Positions 35,037-43,172 of a stretch of DNA of 64,000 bases are shown here, piece by piece; the first letter of the stretch is position 1, and each line of letters begins with the position of its first letter. Made by a program: the position numbers and the translations under genes. The notes under the pieces are model-generated. The model saw only the letters and a program-made list of their open reading frames with translations. It searched no databases and had not been told where the DNA came from. This DNA is from Pseudomonas koreensis (GTDB lineage Bacteria; Pseudomonadota; Gammaproteobacteria; Pseudomonadales; Pseudomonadaceae): contig NZ_JAOEJU010000002.1 in assembly GCF_025447595.1 (NCBI RefSeq), forward strand, positions 186,001-250,000, given 5' to 3'.

Positions 35037-35540
35037 ATGGCCAAAGAAGGCTCGGTAGCCCCCAAGGAACGCATCAACGTCACCTTCAAACCCGCCACCG
35101 GCGGTGCTCAGGAAGAGATTGAACTGCCGCTGAAGCTGCTGGCAATCGGTGACTACACCCACCGCAAGGACGATCGCAAGATCGAGGATCGCAAGCCGAT
35201 CAGCATCGACAAGATGACCTTCGACGAAGTGCTGGCCAAGCAAGAGCTGGGTCTGACGCTGAGCGTGCCGAACCGTCTGCAGGAAGATGGCGAGGCCGAC
35301 GAGCTGGCTGTGCAACTGCGCGTCAACTCCATGAAGGACTTCAACCCGGCCAGCCTGGTCGAGCAAGTGCCTGAGCTGAAAAAACTGATGGAACTGCGCG
35401 ACGCGCTGGTGGCCCTCAAAGGCCCGCTGGGTAACGCACCTGCGTTCCGTAAAGCCATCGAAGGCGTGCTCGCCGACGACGAATCCCGCGGTCGCGTACT
35501 CGGTGAGCTGGGCCTGAACGCCGCAGCCCCGGACGCTTGA
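35037..35540 (+). CDS. tssB: T6SS contractile sheath small subunit
   Basis: 167 residues, normal for TssB/VipA. Features are KERINVTFKPATGGAQEE near the start, then LPLKLLAIGDYT and RKPISIDKMTFDEVL, and the C-terminal helix region GPLGNAPAFRKAIEGVL that interacts with TssC and ClpV. The ATG at 35037 follows AAGGAGAAAAGCC. With TssC it builds the sheath whose contraction drives the spike outward. Confidence 0.97.
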   Translation: MAKEGSVAPKERINVTFKPATGGAQEEIELPLKLLAIGDYTHRKDDRKIEDRKPISIDKMTFDEVLAKQELGLTLSVPNRLQEDGEADELAVQLRVNSMKDFNPASLVEQVPELKKLMELRDALVALKGPLGNAPAFRKAIEGVLADDESRGRVLGELGLNAAAPDA

Positions 35541-35568
35541 GACTCCAGCAGCCAAGGAAGCCAACACA

Positions 35569-37044
35569 ATGAGCACTAGCGCAGCACAACAGAACGCCGC
35601 AGAAAACGGCGAGTACAGCATCCTCGACAGCATCATCGCCGAAACCCGCCTGACGCCGGACGACGAAGCCTACGACATCGCCAAGCGCGGTGTGTCGGCG
35701 TTCATCGAAGAGCTGCTCAAGCCGCAGAACAACGGTGAGCCGGTCAAGAAAGCCATGGTTGACCGCATGATCGCCGAGATCGATGCCAAGCTCAGCCGTC
35801 AGATGGACGAAATCCTGCACCACCCGGACTTCCAGGCGCTGGAATCGTCGTGGCGTGGCCTGCAACTGCTGGTCGACCGCACCAACTTCCGCGAAAACAT
35901 CAAGATCGAAATCCTCAACGTCTCGAAGGACGACCTGCTGGACGATTTCGAAGATTCGCCGGAAGTGATGCAGTCGGGCCTGTACAAGCACATCTACACC
36001 GCTGAATACGGCCAGTTCGGTGGTCAGCCGGTTGGCGCGATCATCGCCAACTACTACCTGTCCCCAAGCTCGCCGGACGTGAAACTGATGCAGTACGTGG
36101 CCAGCGTATCCTGCATGTCCCACGCGCCGTTCATCGCCGCGGCCGGCCCGAAATTCTTCGGTCTGGAAAGCTTCACCGGTCTGCCGGACCTGAAGGATCT
36201 GAAAGATCACTTCGAAGGCCCGCAGTTCACCAAATGGCAGAGCTTCCGTACCTCGGAAGACTCCCGCTACGTTGGTCTGACCGTTCCGCGTTTCCTGCTG
36301 CGTAACCCGTACGACCCGGAAGAAAACCCGGTCAAATCGTTCGTGTACAAGGAAAACGTTGCCAACAGCCACGAGCACTACCTGTGGGGCAACACCGCTT
36401 ACGCGTTCGGCACCAAGCTGACCGACAGCTTCGCCAAGTTCCGCTGGTGCCCGAACATCATCGGCCCACAGAGCGGCGGCGCGGTTGAAGACCTGCCTCT
36501 GCACCACTTCGAAAGCATGGGCGAAATCGAAACCAAGATTCCTACCGAGGTTCTGGTTTCCGACCGTCGTGAATACGAACTGGCCGAGGAAGGCTTCATC
36601 TCCCTGACCATGCGTAAAGGCTCCGACAACGCGGCGTTCTTCTCCGCAAGCTCGGTGCAGAAACCGAAGTTCTTCGGCATCAGCGCAGAAGGCAAGGCGG
36701 CAGAGCTGAACTACAAGCTCGGCACCCAACTGCCGTACATGATGATCGTCAACCGTCTGGCTCACTACTTGAAAGTGCTGCAGCGCGAGCAACTCGGTTC
36801 GTGGAAAGAGCGTACCGACCTCGAGCTGGAACTGAACAAGTGGATCCGCCAGTACGTGGCCGACCAGGAAAACCCGAGCGCCGAAGTACGTGGCCGTCGT
36901 CCGCTGCGCGCTGCGCAAGTGATCGTCAGCGACGTTGAAGGCGAGCCGGGCTGGTACCGCGTCAGCCTGAACGTGCGCCCGCACTTCAAGTACATGGGTG
37001 CCGATTTCACCCTGTCGCTGGTTGGCAAGCTGGACAAAGAGTAA
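35569..37044 (+). CDS. tssC: T6SS contractile sheath large subunit
   Basis: 491 residues, the usual length. Diagnostic segments: HPDFQALESSWRGLQLLVDRT, YGQFGGQPVGAIIANYYL, FRTSEDSRYVGLTVPRFLLR, and NRLAHYLKVLQREQLGSW. Partner of TssB in the sheath. The ATG lies 28 bp after tssB and follows CCAAGGAAGCCAACACA. It is one of the best conserved T6SS proteins, so the call is secure. Confidence 0.98.
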   Translation: MSTSAAQQNAAENGEYSILDSIIAETRLTPDDEAYDIAKRGVSAFIEELLKPQNNGEPVKKAMVDRMIAEIDAKLSRQMDEILHHPDFQALESSWRGLQLLVDRTNFRENIKIEILNVSKDDLLDDFEDSPEVMQSGLYKHIYTAEYGQFGGQPVGAIIANYYLSPSSPDVKLMQYVASVSCMSHAPFIAAAGPKFFGLESFTGLPDLKDLKDHFEGPQFTKWQSFRTSEDSRYVGLTVPRFLLRNPYDPEENPVKSFVYKENVANSHEHYLWGNTAYAFGTKLTDSFAKFRWCPNIIGPQSGGAVEDLPLHHFESMGEIETKIPTEVLVSDRREYELAEEGFISLTMRKGSDNAAFFSASSVQKPKFFGISAEGKAAELNYKLGTQLPYMMIVNRLAHYLKVLQREQLGSWKERTDLELELNKWIRQYVADQENPSAEVRGRRPLRAAQVIVSDVEGEPGWYRVSLNVRPHFKYMGADFTLSLVGKLDKE

Positions 37045-37053
37045 GAGCGACTC

Positions 37054-37461
37054 ATGGACGGATACGGCAGCCTCTTCGAACGCCTCAACGGCGACGCGGA
37101 ACTACGCAAGGGCACGAGCCTCGAGGCTTCTGCCATGGCGTCGGTGGCTGCCCATCTGGCCAAAATGCTCAGCACCCGGGCCGGCAGCGTGCAAACGCTG
37201 TCCGACTACGGGTTGCCCGATCTCAATGACATGCGCCTGAGCCTGCACGACTCCCTGAGTCAGGCCCGCCTGGCCATCGAAAGCTTTATCGAAGCCTACG
37301 AACCGCGCCTGAGCAACGTGCGTGTCATTTCCCTGCCGCGAGACCACGACCAGCTCCGCCTGGCCTTCAGCATCGAAGGCCTGCTGGAAGTCGAGGGATT
37401 CAAGCGTCAGGTCAGTTTCGCCGCGCGCCTGGATGGCAGCGGTCAAGTGAAGGTCACCTAA
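37054..37461 (+). CDS. tssE: T6SS baseplate protein TssE (gp25-like)
   Basis: 135 residues, a phage T4 gp25 homologue that seeds the sheath on the baseplate. It starts with MDGYGSLFERLNGD, has SVAAHLAKMLSTRAGSVQTL followed by YGLPDLNDM, and YEPRLSNVRV late in the protein, all gp25 lysozyme-superfamily landmarks. The ATG is 9 bp after the tssC stop, preceded by AAGAGCGACTC. Its end is followed by AAGGAGAACCCC for the PAAR gene. Confidence 0.94.
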   Translation: MDGYGSLFERLNGDAELRKGTSLEASAMASVAAHLAKMLSTRAGSVQTLSDYGLPDLNDMRLSLHDSLSQARLAIESFIEAYEPRLSNVRVISLPRDHDQLRLAFSIEGLLEVEGFKRQVSFAARLDGSGQVKVT

Positions 37462-37472
37462 GGAGAACCCCG

Positions 37473-37997
37473 ATGTCTGGCAAACCCGCAGCACGTGTAT
37501 CCGACCCCACCGCTTGCCCGCTCCCCGGCCACGGCACCAACCCGATCGCCGCCGGTTCCGGCGACGTGTTCTTCGACGGCCTCCCGGCCGCCCGCGAAGG
37601 CGATGCCTCCGCGTGTGGTGGTGCGATGGTCGGCGGTTTGGCCACGACGGTGAAAATCAACGGCAAGTCTGCTGTCACCGTTGATTCCGTGGGCTCCCAC
37701 GGCAACAAAGTCACCGCCGGTTCCGGGACGGTGATTATCGGCAATTCGCATTCACCAGCGCCGTTTGTGCCGCCGTTGCCGGTTGAACTCAAATGGCCAT
37801 TTAACGAGCACTTCGTGATTAATTGCGAAGAGACAGGCAAGCCGCTAGCTGGGGTGGAATACACACTTAAAACAGCTTCGGGGAAAATCATAAACGGTGT
37901 GACAGGTGCCGACGGGAAAACTCAAAAAGTGTTTTCCACTACTGCAGAAGCGGTTGAGCTGATCATAGAGCCACAGAGTAGGGTTGTTCTCGCTTAA
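37473..37997 (+). CDS. PAAR-domain spike-tip protein with transthyretin-like tail
   Basis: 174 residues. Residues ~1-95 are a PAAR domain (KPAARVSDPTACPLPGHG, then REGDASACGGAM and GSHGNKVTAGSGTVIIG), which sharpens the VgrG tip and binds zinc through His/Cys. After a Pro-rich hinge (PAPFVPPLPVE), residues ~115-174 resemble a transthyretin/prealbumin-like beta fold (EETGKPLAGVEYTLKTASG, VTGADGKTQKVF). Such folds on spikes can dock effectors. The 3' third of the gene is AT-richer than the PAAR part, as if the tail had been exchanged. It lies 11 bp after tssE. Confidence 0.9.
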   Translation: MSGKPAARVSDPTACPLPGHGTNPIAAGSGDVFFDGLPAAREGDASACGGAMVGGLATTVKINGKSAVTVDSVGSHGNKVTAGSGTVIIGNSHSPAPFVPPLPVELKWPFNEHFVINCEETGKPLAGVEYTLKTASGKIINGVTGADGKTQKVFSTTAEAVELIIEPQSRVVLA

Positions 37998-38054
37998 TTG
38001 TTGAACTTTAAAACTGGCGAAATTTGCGTGAAGTGATATCAGAGGGATGTGAAG

Positions 38055-39023
38055 ATGGCTGCAACGACAGTAGCAACGACAATGACTCCGGCGAGTAACA
38101 AGTCCGGCCAGACTGCTACTGCACGTCAGTTCAAGATTACTGATATTCCGAATACGATGAGAAAACTCAACTGGCCTGTTGCAGCGGATCTGATGGCCCA
38201 TTGGTTCAATGGCAAACCGTGGCCAAACGAAAGTGGTGGGATGGATGATGCTGTTAAAAGGCATGAAGCTTTTGCACCGGCAGAGTACATCGAAGAGTCC
38301 ATAGTAAAAATGAGCTGGGTCCTTGGGTTTGAGCGTGCAAATACCGCATTCAAACAACTCAAGGCAAATTGGAATAGTCCCCTTGGAACCGATCTGATAA
38401 AGCAGAGATTGCGCAAGGCTTTTTCCAATAGTGCTCCTGGTTGTTATCCACTGGCTTTCAATGGAGTGGCCAGTGCTGCTGAAAAATTTGGTTACTCCAA
38501 TAATAAAGTTGTCGAGTTCGAGCAGACCGGTGCTGATGACGTAAACGAGCTTCGAGCAGCACTCGCTAACTTTAATTTGCGTGTCATCGCCGAAGGCTCA
38601 GTGGTCGTTACAGGCAAGAGCATTGTTTTTACGCCATCAAAAATTGGTTTTTATATTGAAGATGCTTACGACTTTAATGATGGAATTACTCTTTTTAGTC
38701 AGGTTCTAGGCTACTGGAACTTTGATAAATTGATTACTGATCCCGCCGTCGGTTTTAAAACAAACGCAAAGCTGGCCGCTGAAATGAATTCTGTGGTGGC
38801 CGAGTCAACGTACAAGCAGGTAACGGGGCAGCAATCCCCTCAGCAAAAAGAAGAAGCCATACGTCGTTATAGAGAACTGGAAGGCAAACATTACATGCTT
38901 GTTCAAAATAGCGATTTTCGTGATTATCGGGATAAAAATAAAAAAGGCGGAGACTTTCGCGTTTATTCGGACATCTTGTACGAAGCTGTATCAGTCGCGC
39001 CTATTGAGGTCCTTTCCAAATGA
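38055..39023 (+). CDS. Putative T6SS effector of unknown function (possibly DUF6402)
   Basis: 322 residues, no signal peptide or membrane segment, AT-richer than the tss genes around it. I do not recognise a catalytic motif. Visible landmarks: a Ala/Thr-rich N-terminus, AAELMAHWFNGKPWPNES-like text (here AADLMAHWFNGKPWP), MSWVLGFERANTAFKQLKANW and a C-terminal FRDYRDKNKKGGDFRVYSDI. Memory suggests DUF6402, a family found next to PAAR genes, but this needs a profile search. It follows the PAAR-tail gene by 57 bp and overlaps the next gene by 4 bp, the usual effector-immunity layout. The ATG at 38055 has AGAGGGA upstream. Confidence 0.6.
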   Translation: MAATTVATTMTPASNKSGQTATARQFKITDIPNTMRKLNWPVAADLMAHWFNGKPWPNESGGMDDAVKRHEAFAPAEYIEESIVKMSWVLGFERANTAFKQLKANWNSPLGTDLIKQRLRKAFSNSAPGCYPLAFNGVASAAEKFGYSNNKVVEFEQTGADDVNELRAALANFNLRVIAEGSVVVTGKSIVFTPSKIGFYIEDAYDFNDGITLFSQVLGYWNFDKLITDPAVGFKTNAKLAAEMNSVVAESTYKQVTGQQSPQQKEEAIRRYRELEGKHYMLVQNSDFRDYRDKNKKGGDFRVYSDILYEAVSVAPIEVLSK

Positions 39024-39433
39024 ATTCATGGCGTAATACTTTTATAAGCTTTGTAGCGCTTTTTGCTAGTTTGGTAATTTCTGTTGCTTTCATTGTAAAT
39101 GGTGTTTTGAGTCGTGCGTCTGATGTCTCTAAAAAAAGTCCGTCCGGACAGTACCTTATAGAGTCTGTTCCTGCGAGTTCAATTTTAACTCCAAGAGATT
39201 CAGTTTATTTGCGTTTCACAGATTTAAATGACCCTGGTCGTGTTTATCGTACTCCTCTGTTTTCAGATGTTTCGTTGGATATGAGTGCGGATGAGGATGA
39301 AGAAACGGTGGGCGTTATCTTCATAGCGCTCAGCAAGAAAAGTAAGCAGTTCACGCTGGCATTGTCCAATCCACGAAAGCACTGGATGGATTTCTTTATT
39401 AGCAATACCCCTTACAAGGTTTTGGAAAATTGA
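39020..39433 (+). CDS. Hypothetical membrane-anchored protein, probable immunity protein
   Basis: 137 residues: one N-terminal hydrophobic helix (FISFVALFASLVISVAFIV) that is a signal anchor or uncleaved signal, then a soluble, probably periplasmic domain with many short beta-like stretches. No family is recognised. The ATGA overlap with the putative effector gene indicates translational coupling, and the AT-rich composition is shared with it. By position it is the likely immunity protein, which would place the toxin target in the periplasm or inner membrane; this is inference. Confidence 0.65.
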   Translation: MNSWRNTFISFVALFASLVISVAFIVNGVLSRASDVSKKSPSGQYLIESVPASSILTPRDSVYLRFTDLNDPGRVYRTPLFSDVSLDMSADEDEETVGVIFIALSKKSKQFTLALSNPRKHWMDFFISNTPYKVLEN

Positions 39434-39482
39434 AGGTCGCAATTCATGGTGCAGGTATTTGGTACGGGAATGTGAAGCCGGC

Positions 39483-39926
39483 ATGAACATCTACGCCCGC
39501 GTTGCCATGAACCTGGCTTTCCATGCCGCTGGATGCGTTGCGTACGCTTTCCTGAACGACGCAGTGGTCGTTGCCTACAAAGCATTCAACGGCGGCTTCA
39601 CCACCCGTGGCGTGGGCATCGGCATCGCACATTACATGTTCATTTATATTTTTTTCGCGGTGAACGCACTGGCTGCTGTGTTCCCGAACCTATGGGCAAA
39701 ACTCGGCCTGCTCGCGCTGATGGTCGCTTGGATTCTATTCATGATGGTGCCCGACAACCCGTTGCGGGCGCTGTTCTACACCGTGGCTCAGGGCGGGGTG
39801 ACGTTACTGGCGATTCTGGCCACGCAGGTCATTGAGCTGCGCCTGGAAAAGCGCGCGTTGATGCGGCAGGCATTGCCTGCGATTGCTTCGCAGGACGTGG
39901 TTTCGAAGATGAGGACCTGCCCGTGA
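39483..39926 (+). CDS. Four-helix membrane protein of the T6SS locus, unknown function
   Basis: 147 residues with about four transmembrane helices (MNLAFHAAGCVAYAFL, IAHYMFIYIFFAVNALAAVF, LGLLALMVAWILFMMV, AQGGVTLLAILATQV) and a short cytoplasmic tail. No family is recognised. Its GC-rich codon use matches the tss genes rather than the cassette before it. The ATG at 39483 was chosen because the eight upstream in-frame codons (MVRECEAG) lack a ribosome binding site. The next membrane protein gene overlaps it (GTGA), so the pair probably forms one complex or works together. Confidence 0.6.
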   Translation: MNIYARVAMNLAFHAAGCVAYAFLNDAVVVAYKAFNGGFTTRGVGIGIAHYMFIYIFFAVNALAAVFPNLWAKLGLLALMVAWILFMMVPDNPLRALFYTVAQGGVTLLAILATQVIELRLEKRALMRQALPAIASQDVVSKMRTCP

Positions 39927-40375
39927 TCGGTGTGTCGAACCAGATGCCCATCCTCAGCCGCGCGCAGCTGAGTTTTTTCATGGGTGCCTTGTGGACGCCA
40001 TTCTTGGCCATGCTGGCGTTTTCATCCTATGGCCTGTGGATTGGCGATTATTCGACATTCGATTCGTCCGAGACCCACTGGGTGTATCTGTTGTGGTTCG
40101 GCATGCCCGGACTGTTGTTGTTTGCGCTGTGGGGCTCGCGGGCCGCGAAGAGCCGCAATGTGCAGCAGGCGCTGCGGATGGTCTGGCTGGCGCCGTTGAA
40201 GTTCATCCCTTTCTACGCGGTGCCCTGGATGCTTTATGGACTGTGCAGTGTGGTCGCCGGGCCGTTCTACAGTGCTTTCATGGCCTACAGCTGGATCCTG
40301 CTCGTGCCGTACCTCCTGATCGGCGGTTACGTGTGTGCCGGCGTGACGGTCGCGCTCTACAGGATATTTTTTTGA
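39923..40375 (+). CDS. Second membrane protein of the pair, unknown function
   Basis: 150 residues with four hydrophobic stretches (FFMGALWTPFLAMLAFSSYG, WVYLLWFGMPGLLLFALW, FIPFYAVPWMLYGLCSVVAG, WILLVPYLLIGGYVCAGV). Starts GTG at the overlap with the previous stop; an ATG seven codons on is an alternative. No family is recognised. It lies 27 bp before tssF and is probably cotranscribed with it. A role in the T6SS envelope complex or as an immunity pair is possible; nothing in the sequence decides. Confidence 0.58.
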   Translation: MIGVSNQMPILSRAQLSFFMGALWTPFLAMLAFSSYGLWIGDYSTFDSSETHWVYLLWFGMPGLLLFALWGSRAAKSRNVQQALRMVWLAPLKFIPFYAVPWMLYGLCSVVAGPFYSAFMAYSWILLVPYLLIGGYVCAGVTVALYRIFF

Positions 40376-40402
40376 TGAGTTCCACTACCAGGCAGGTAAC
40401 CC

Positions 40403-42190
40403 GTGTCCTTTAACCACTACTACCAAAGCGAACTCACCGCACTGCGCCAACTGGGCCGCCGTTTCGCCGAGCGTAGTCCGGCGTTGGCGCCGTTCCTGGG
40501 GCAGGCCGGGCGGGATCCGGACGTGGAGCGGTTGCTGGAAGGCTTTGCGTTTCTGACCGGGCGGCTGCGCCAGAAGCTCGATGACGAGCTGCCGGAGCTC
40601 AGCCATTCCCTGATGCAGCTGCTGTGGCCGAACTACATGCGCCCGCTGCCGGCGTTCAGCATTCTGCAGTTCGATCCGCTCAAGCGTTCGGGGCCTGCGC
40701 TGAAGGTCGAGCGTGATACGCCGATCGAGAGCGTGCCGATCGAAGACGTGCGTTGCCGTTTCCGCACCTGCTACCCGACCGAAGTCATGGCGCTGGACCT
40801 GGCCGCGCTGAACTACTCGGTGAAGGGCGACGGTTCGCTACTCAGCCTGCGTCTTGAGATGAGTGCCGACGGTCACCTCGGCGAGCTGGAGCTGAGCAAG
40901 CTGCGCCTGCACTTTGCCGGCGAGCGTTACATCAGTCAGATGCTCTACCTGAGCCTGCTGCGCAACCTCGACGGCATCGAACTGATCCCGCTCGACGGCG
41001 CCGGCAAGCCGATCGATGGCGTGAGCGGCAAGCCGATGGCGTTCAAGATTCCGGGCGACCGGGTCAAACCGGTAGGCTTTGCCGAAGAAGAGGCGTTGAT
41101 CCCGTATCCGCTGAACACCTTCCGGGGCTATCGCTACCTGCAGGAATACTTCGCTTTCCAGGACAAGTTCCTGTTCGTCGACGTCCACGGCCTGGACATT
41201 CTTAAGGCGCTGCCGGAAGACACCCTCAAGCAGATGCGTGGCCTGGAATTGCGCTTCGACATCCGCAAGAGCGGCATCATGCGCATGCGTCCGACGACGG
41301 ATAACGTGAAGCTGTTCTGCACGCCGATCGTCAACCTGTTCAAGCACGACGCACTGCCGATCCGCCTCGACGGCAAGCAGGACGAATACCTGCTGCTGCC
41401 GGCGGAGTTCGATCTGGAAAACTGCGGCGTGTTCTCGGTGGAAACCGTGACCGGCTGGAAGCCCGGCGGCCTCGGTTATCAGGAGTACGTGCCGTTCGAA
41501 TCCTTCGAGCACGACCCGAGCTTCGACGTGCCCAACAGCCGGCCGCATTACAGCATCCGCCAGCGCTCCTCGCTGCTGCATGACGGCCTCGACACTTATC
41601 TGAGCTTCGGCATCCGCCACACCGAAGCCCACGAAACGCTGTCGATCGAACTGGTCTGCACCAACCAGAACCTGCCGCGCAAACTCAAGCTCGGGCAGAT
41701 CTGCATGGCCTGCGAAGAGACTCCGGAGTTCCTGAGTTTCCGCAACATCACCCCGGCCACTTCCAGTTTTGCGCCGCCGCTGAACCGTGACTTCCTGTGG
41801 AAGCTGATCAGCAACATGTCGCTTAACTATCTGTCGCTGGCCGACGTCAATGCACTGAAGGTGATTCTCGAAACCTACGACCTGCCGCGCTACTACGACC
41901 AGCACGCGGAGAAGGTCAGCAAACGCCTGCTCGGCGGTCTGAAACTGATCAAACATCACCACGTGGACCGGTTGCACCGTGGTCTGCCGGTGCGCGGTTT
42001 GCGCACCGAACTGACCATCGACCCGGAAGGGTATATCGGTGAGGGCGACCTGTTCGTCTTCGCCTCGGTTCTCAACGAGTTTTTCGCGCTTTACGCCAGT
42101 CTCAATTCATTCCACGAGCTGCGGGTAAAAAGCACACAGGGAGAGGTGTACCAATGGACACCACGTATGGGCCTGCAGCCCCTGCTTTAA
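40403..42190 (+). CDS. tssF: T6SS baseplate protein TssF
   Basis: 595 residues, normal for TssF/VasA. Opening SFNHYYQSELTALRQLGRRF, then DPDVERLLEGFAFLTGRLRQK and LWPNYMRPLPAFSILQF are diagnostic; late segments include FLWKLISNMSLNYLSL. It forms the baseplate wedge with TssG, TssE and TssK. GTG start after GGCAGGTAACCC. It overlaps tssG by 37 bp. Confidence 0.96.
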   Translation: MSFNHYYQSELTALRQLGRRFAERSPALAPFLGQAGRDPDVERLLEGFAFLTGRLRQKLDDELPELSHSLMQLLWPNYMRPLPAFSILQFDPLKRSGPALKVERDTPIESVPIEDVRCRFRTCYPTEVMALDLAALNYSVKGDGSLLSLRLEMSADGHLGELELSKLRLHFAGERYISQMLYLSLLRNLDGIELIPLDGAGKPIDGVSGKPMAFKIPGDRVKPVGFAEEEALIPYPLNTFRGYRYLQEYFAFQDKFLFVDVHGLDILKALPEDTLKQMRGLELRFDIRKSGIMRMRPTTDNVKLFCTPIVNLFKHDALPIRLDGKQDEYLLLPAEFDLENCGVFSVETVTGWKPGGLGYQEYVPFESFEHDPSFDVPNSRPHYSIRQRSSLLHDGLDTYLSFGIRHTEAHETLSIELVCTNQNLPRKLKLGQICMACEETPEFLSFRNITPATSSFAPPLNRDFLWKLISNMSLNYLSLADVNALKVILETYDLPRYYDQHAEKVSKRLLGGLKLIKHHHVDRLHRGLPVRGLRTELTIDPEGYIGEGDLFVFASVLNEFFALYASLNSFHELRVKSTQGEVYQWTPRMGLQPLL

Positions 42191-43161
42191 GCGGGCTGAC
42201 GAAGGTAATACGCGAGTACTCGCTGTTTCAGGCCGTGCTGCTGGTGATCGACCGGCTGCGCGATGCGCACCCGTACCTGAGCGAAGACGACCTGTACGAC
42301 CAGCTGGAATTCCAGGCCAACCCGAGCCTCGGATTTCCGCGCAGCGATGTCGATCGCGTGGAGTTTTTCGAAGAGCACGGGCAGATGCGCGCGCGCCTGC
42401 GGTTCAACCTGATCGGCCTGGTCGGTTCCGGCTCGCCGCTGCCGGCGTTCTATGGCGAGCAAGCCCTGGGCGACAGCGAAGACGGCAACCCGACGCGAAA
42501 CTTCCTCGACCTGTTCCACCATCGCCTGCAACGGCTGATGCTGCCGATCTGGCGCAAGTATCGCTATCGCGCGAGCTTCCAGAGCGGCGCGGTCGACCCG
42601 TTCTCGTCGCAGCTGTTCGCCCTGATCGGCCTCGGCGGCGACGAGATCCGCAAGGCCAAGGAGCTGAACTGGAAGCGCCTGCTGCCGTACCTCGGCCTGC
42701 TCAGCCTGCGGGCGCACTCGGCGGCGTTGATCGAAGCGGTACTGCGTTACTACTTCAAGCACGAAGACCTGGTCATCGAGCAATGCATCGAGCGCCGCGT
42801 GGAGATCCTCGAAGAACAGCGCAACCGCCTCGGCTTCGCCAACAGCGTGCTGGGTGAAGACCTGGTGCTGGGCGAACACGTGCGCGACCGCAGCGGCAAG
42901 TTCCGCATTCACATCACCGAACTCGACTGGGAGCGATTCCACGAATTCCTGCCCATCGGTTTCGGTTACCAGCCGCTCTGCGCGCTGGTGCGGTTCACCT
43001 TGCGTGACCCGCTCGATTACGACATTCGCCTGGTGCTGCGCCCGGAAGAAATCCGCGAACTGCGCATTGGCGAGAAGAACGACTGTCGCCTGGGGTGGAC
43101 CAGTTGGCTGGGCTGCGAAAAAGCAGACGGCGTGGTGACCCTGGGCAGCAAAATTCATTAA
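42154..43161 (+). CDS. tssG: T6SS baseplate protein TssG
   Basis: 335 residues, VasB/ImpH family. Landmarks: EYSLFQAVLLVIDRLRDAHP, FNLIGLVGSGSPLPAFYGEQ, FLDLFHHRLQRLML, and YLGLLSLRAHSAALIEAVLR. The ATG lies inside the end of tssF after GGGAGAGGTGTACCA, so translation is coupled. Two copies of TssF bind one TssG in the wedge. Confidence 0.95.
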   Translation: MDTTYGPAAPALSGLTKVIREYSLFQAVLLVIDRLRDAHPYLSEDDLYDQLEFQANPSLGFPRSDVDRVEFFEEHGQMRARLRFNLIGLVGSGSPLPAFYGEQALGDSEDGNPTRNFLDLFHHRLQRLMLPIWRKYRYRASFQSGAVDPFSSQLFALIGLGGDEIRKAKELNWKRLLPYLGLLSLRAHSAALIEAVLRYYFKHEDLVIEQCIERRVEILEEQRNRLGFANSVLGEDLVLGEHVRDRSGKFRIHITELDWERFHEFLPIGFGYQPLCALVRFTLRDPLDYDIRLVLRPEEIRELRIGEKNDCRLGWTSWLGCEKADGVVTLGSKIH

Positions 43162-43172
43162 GGACGTGAGCC

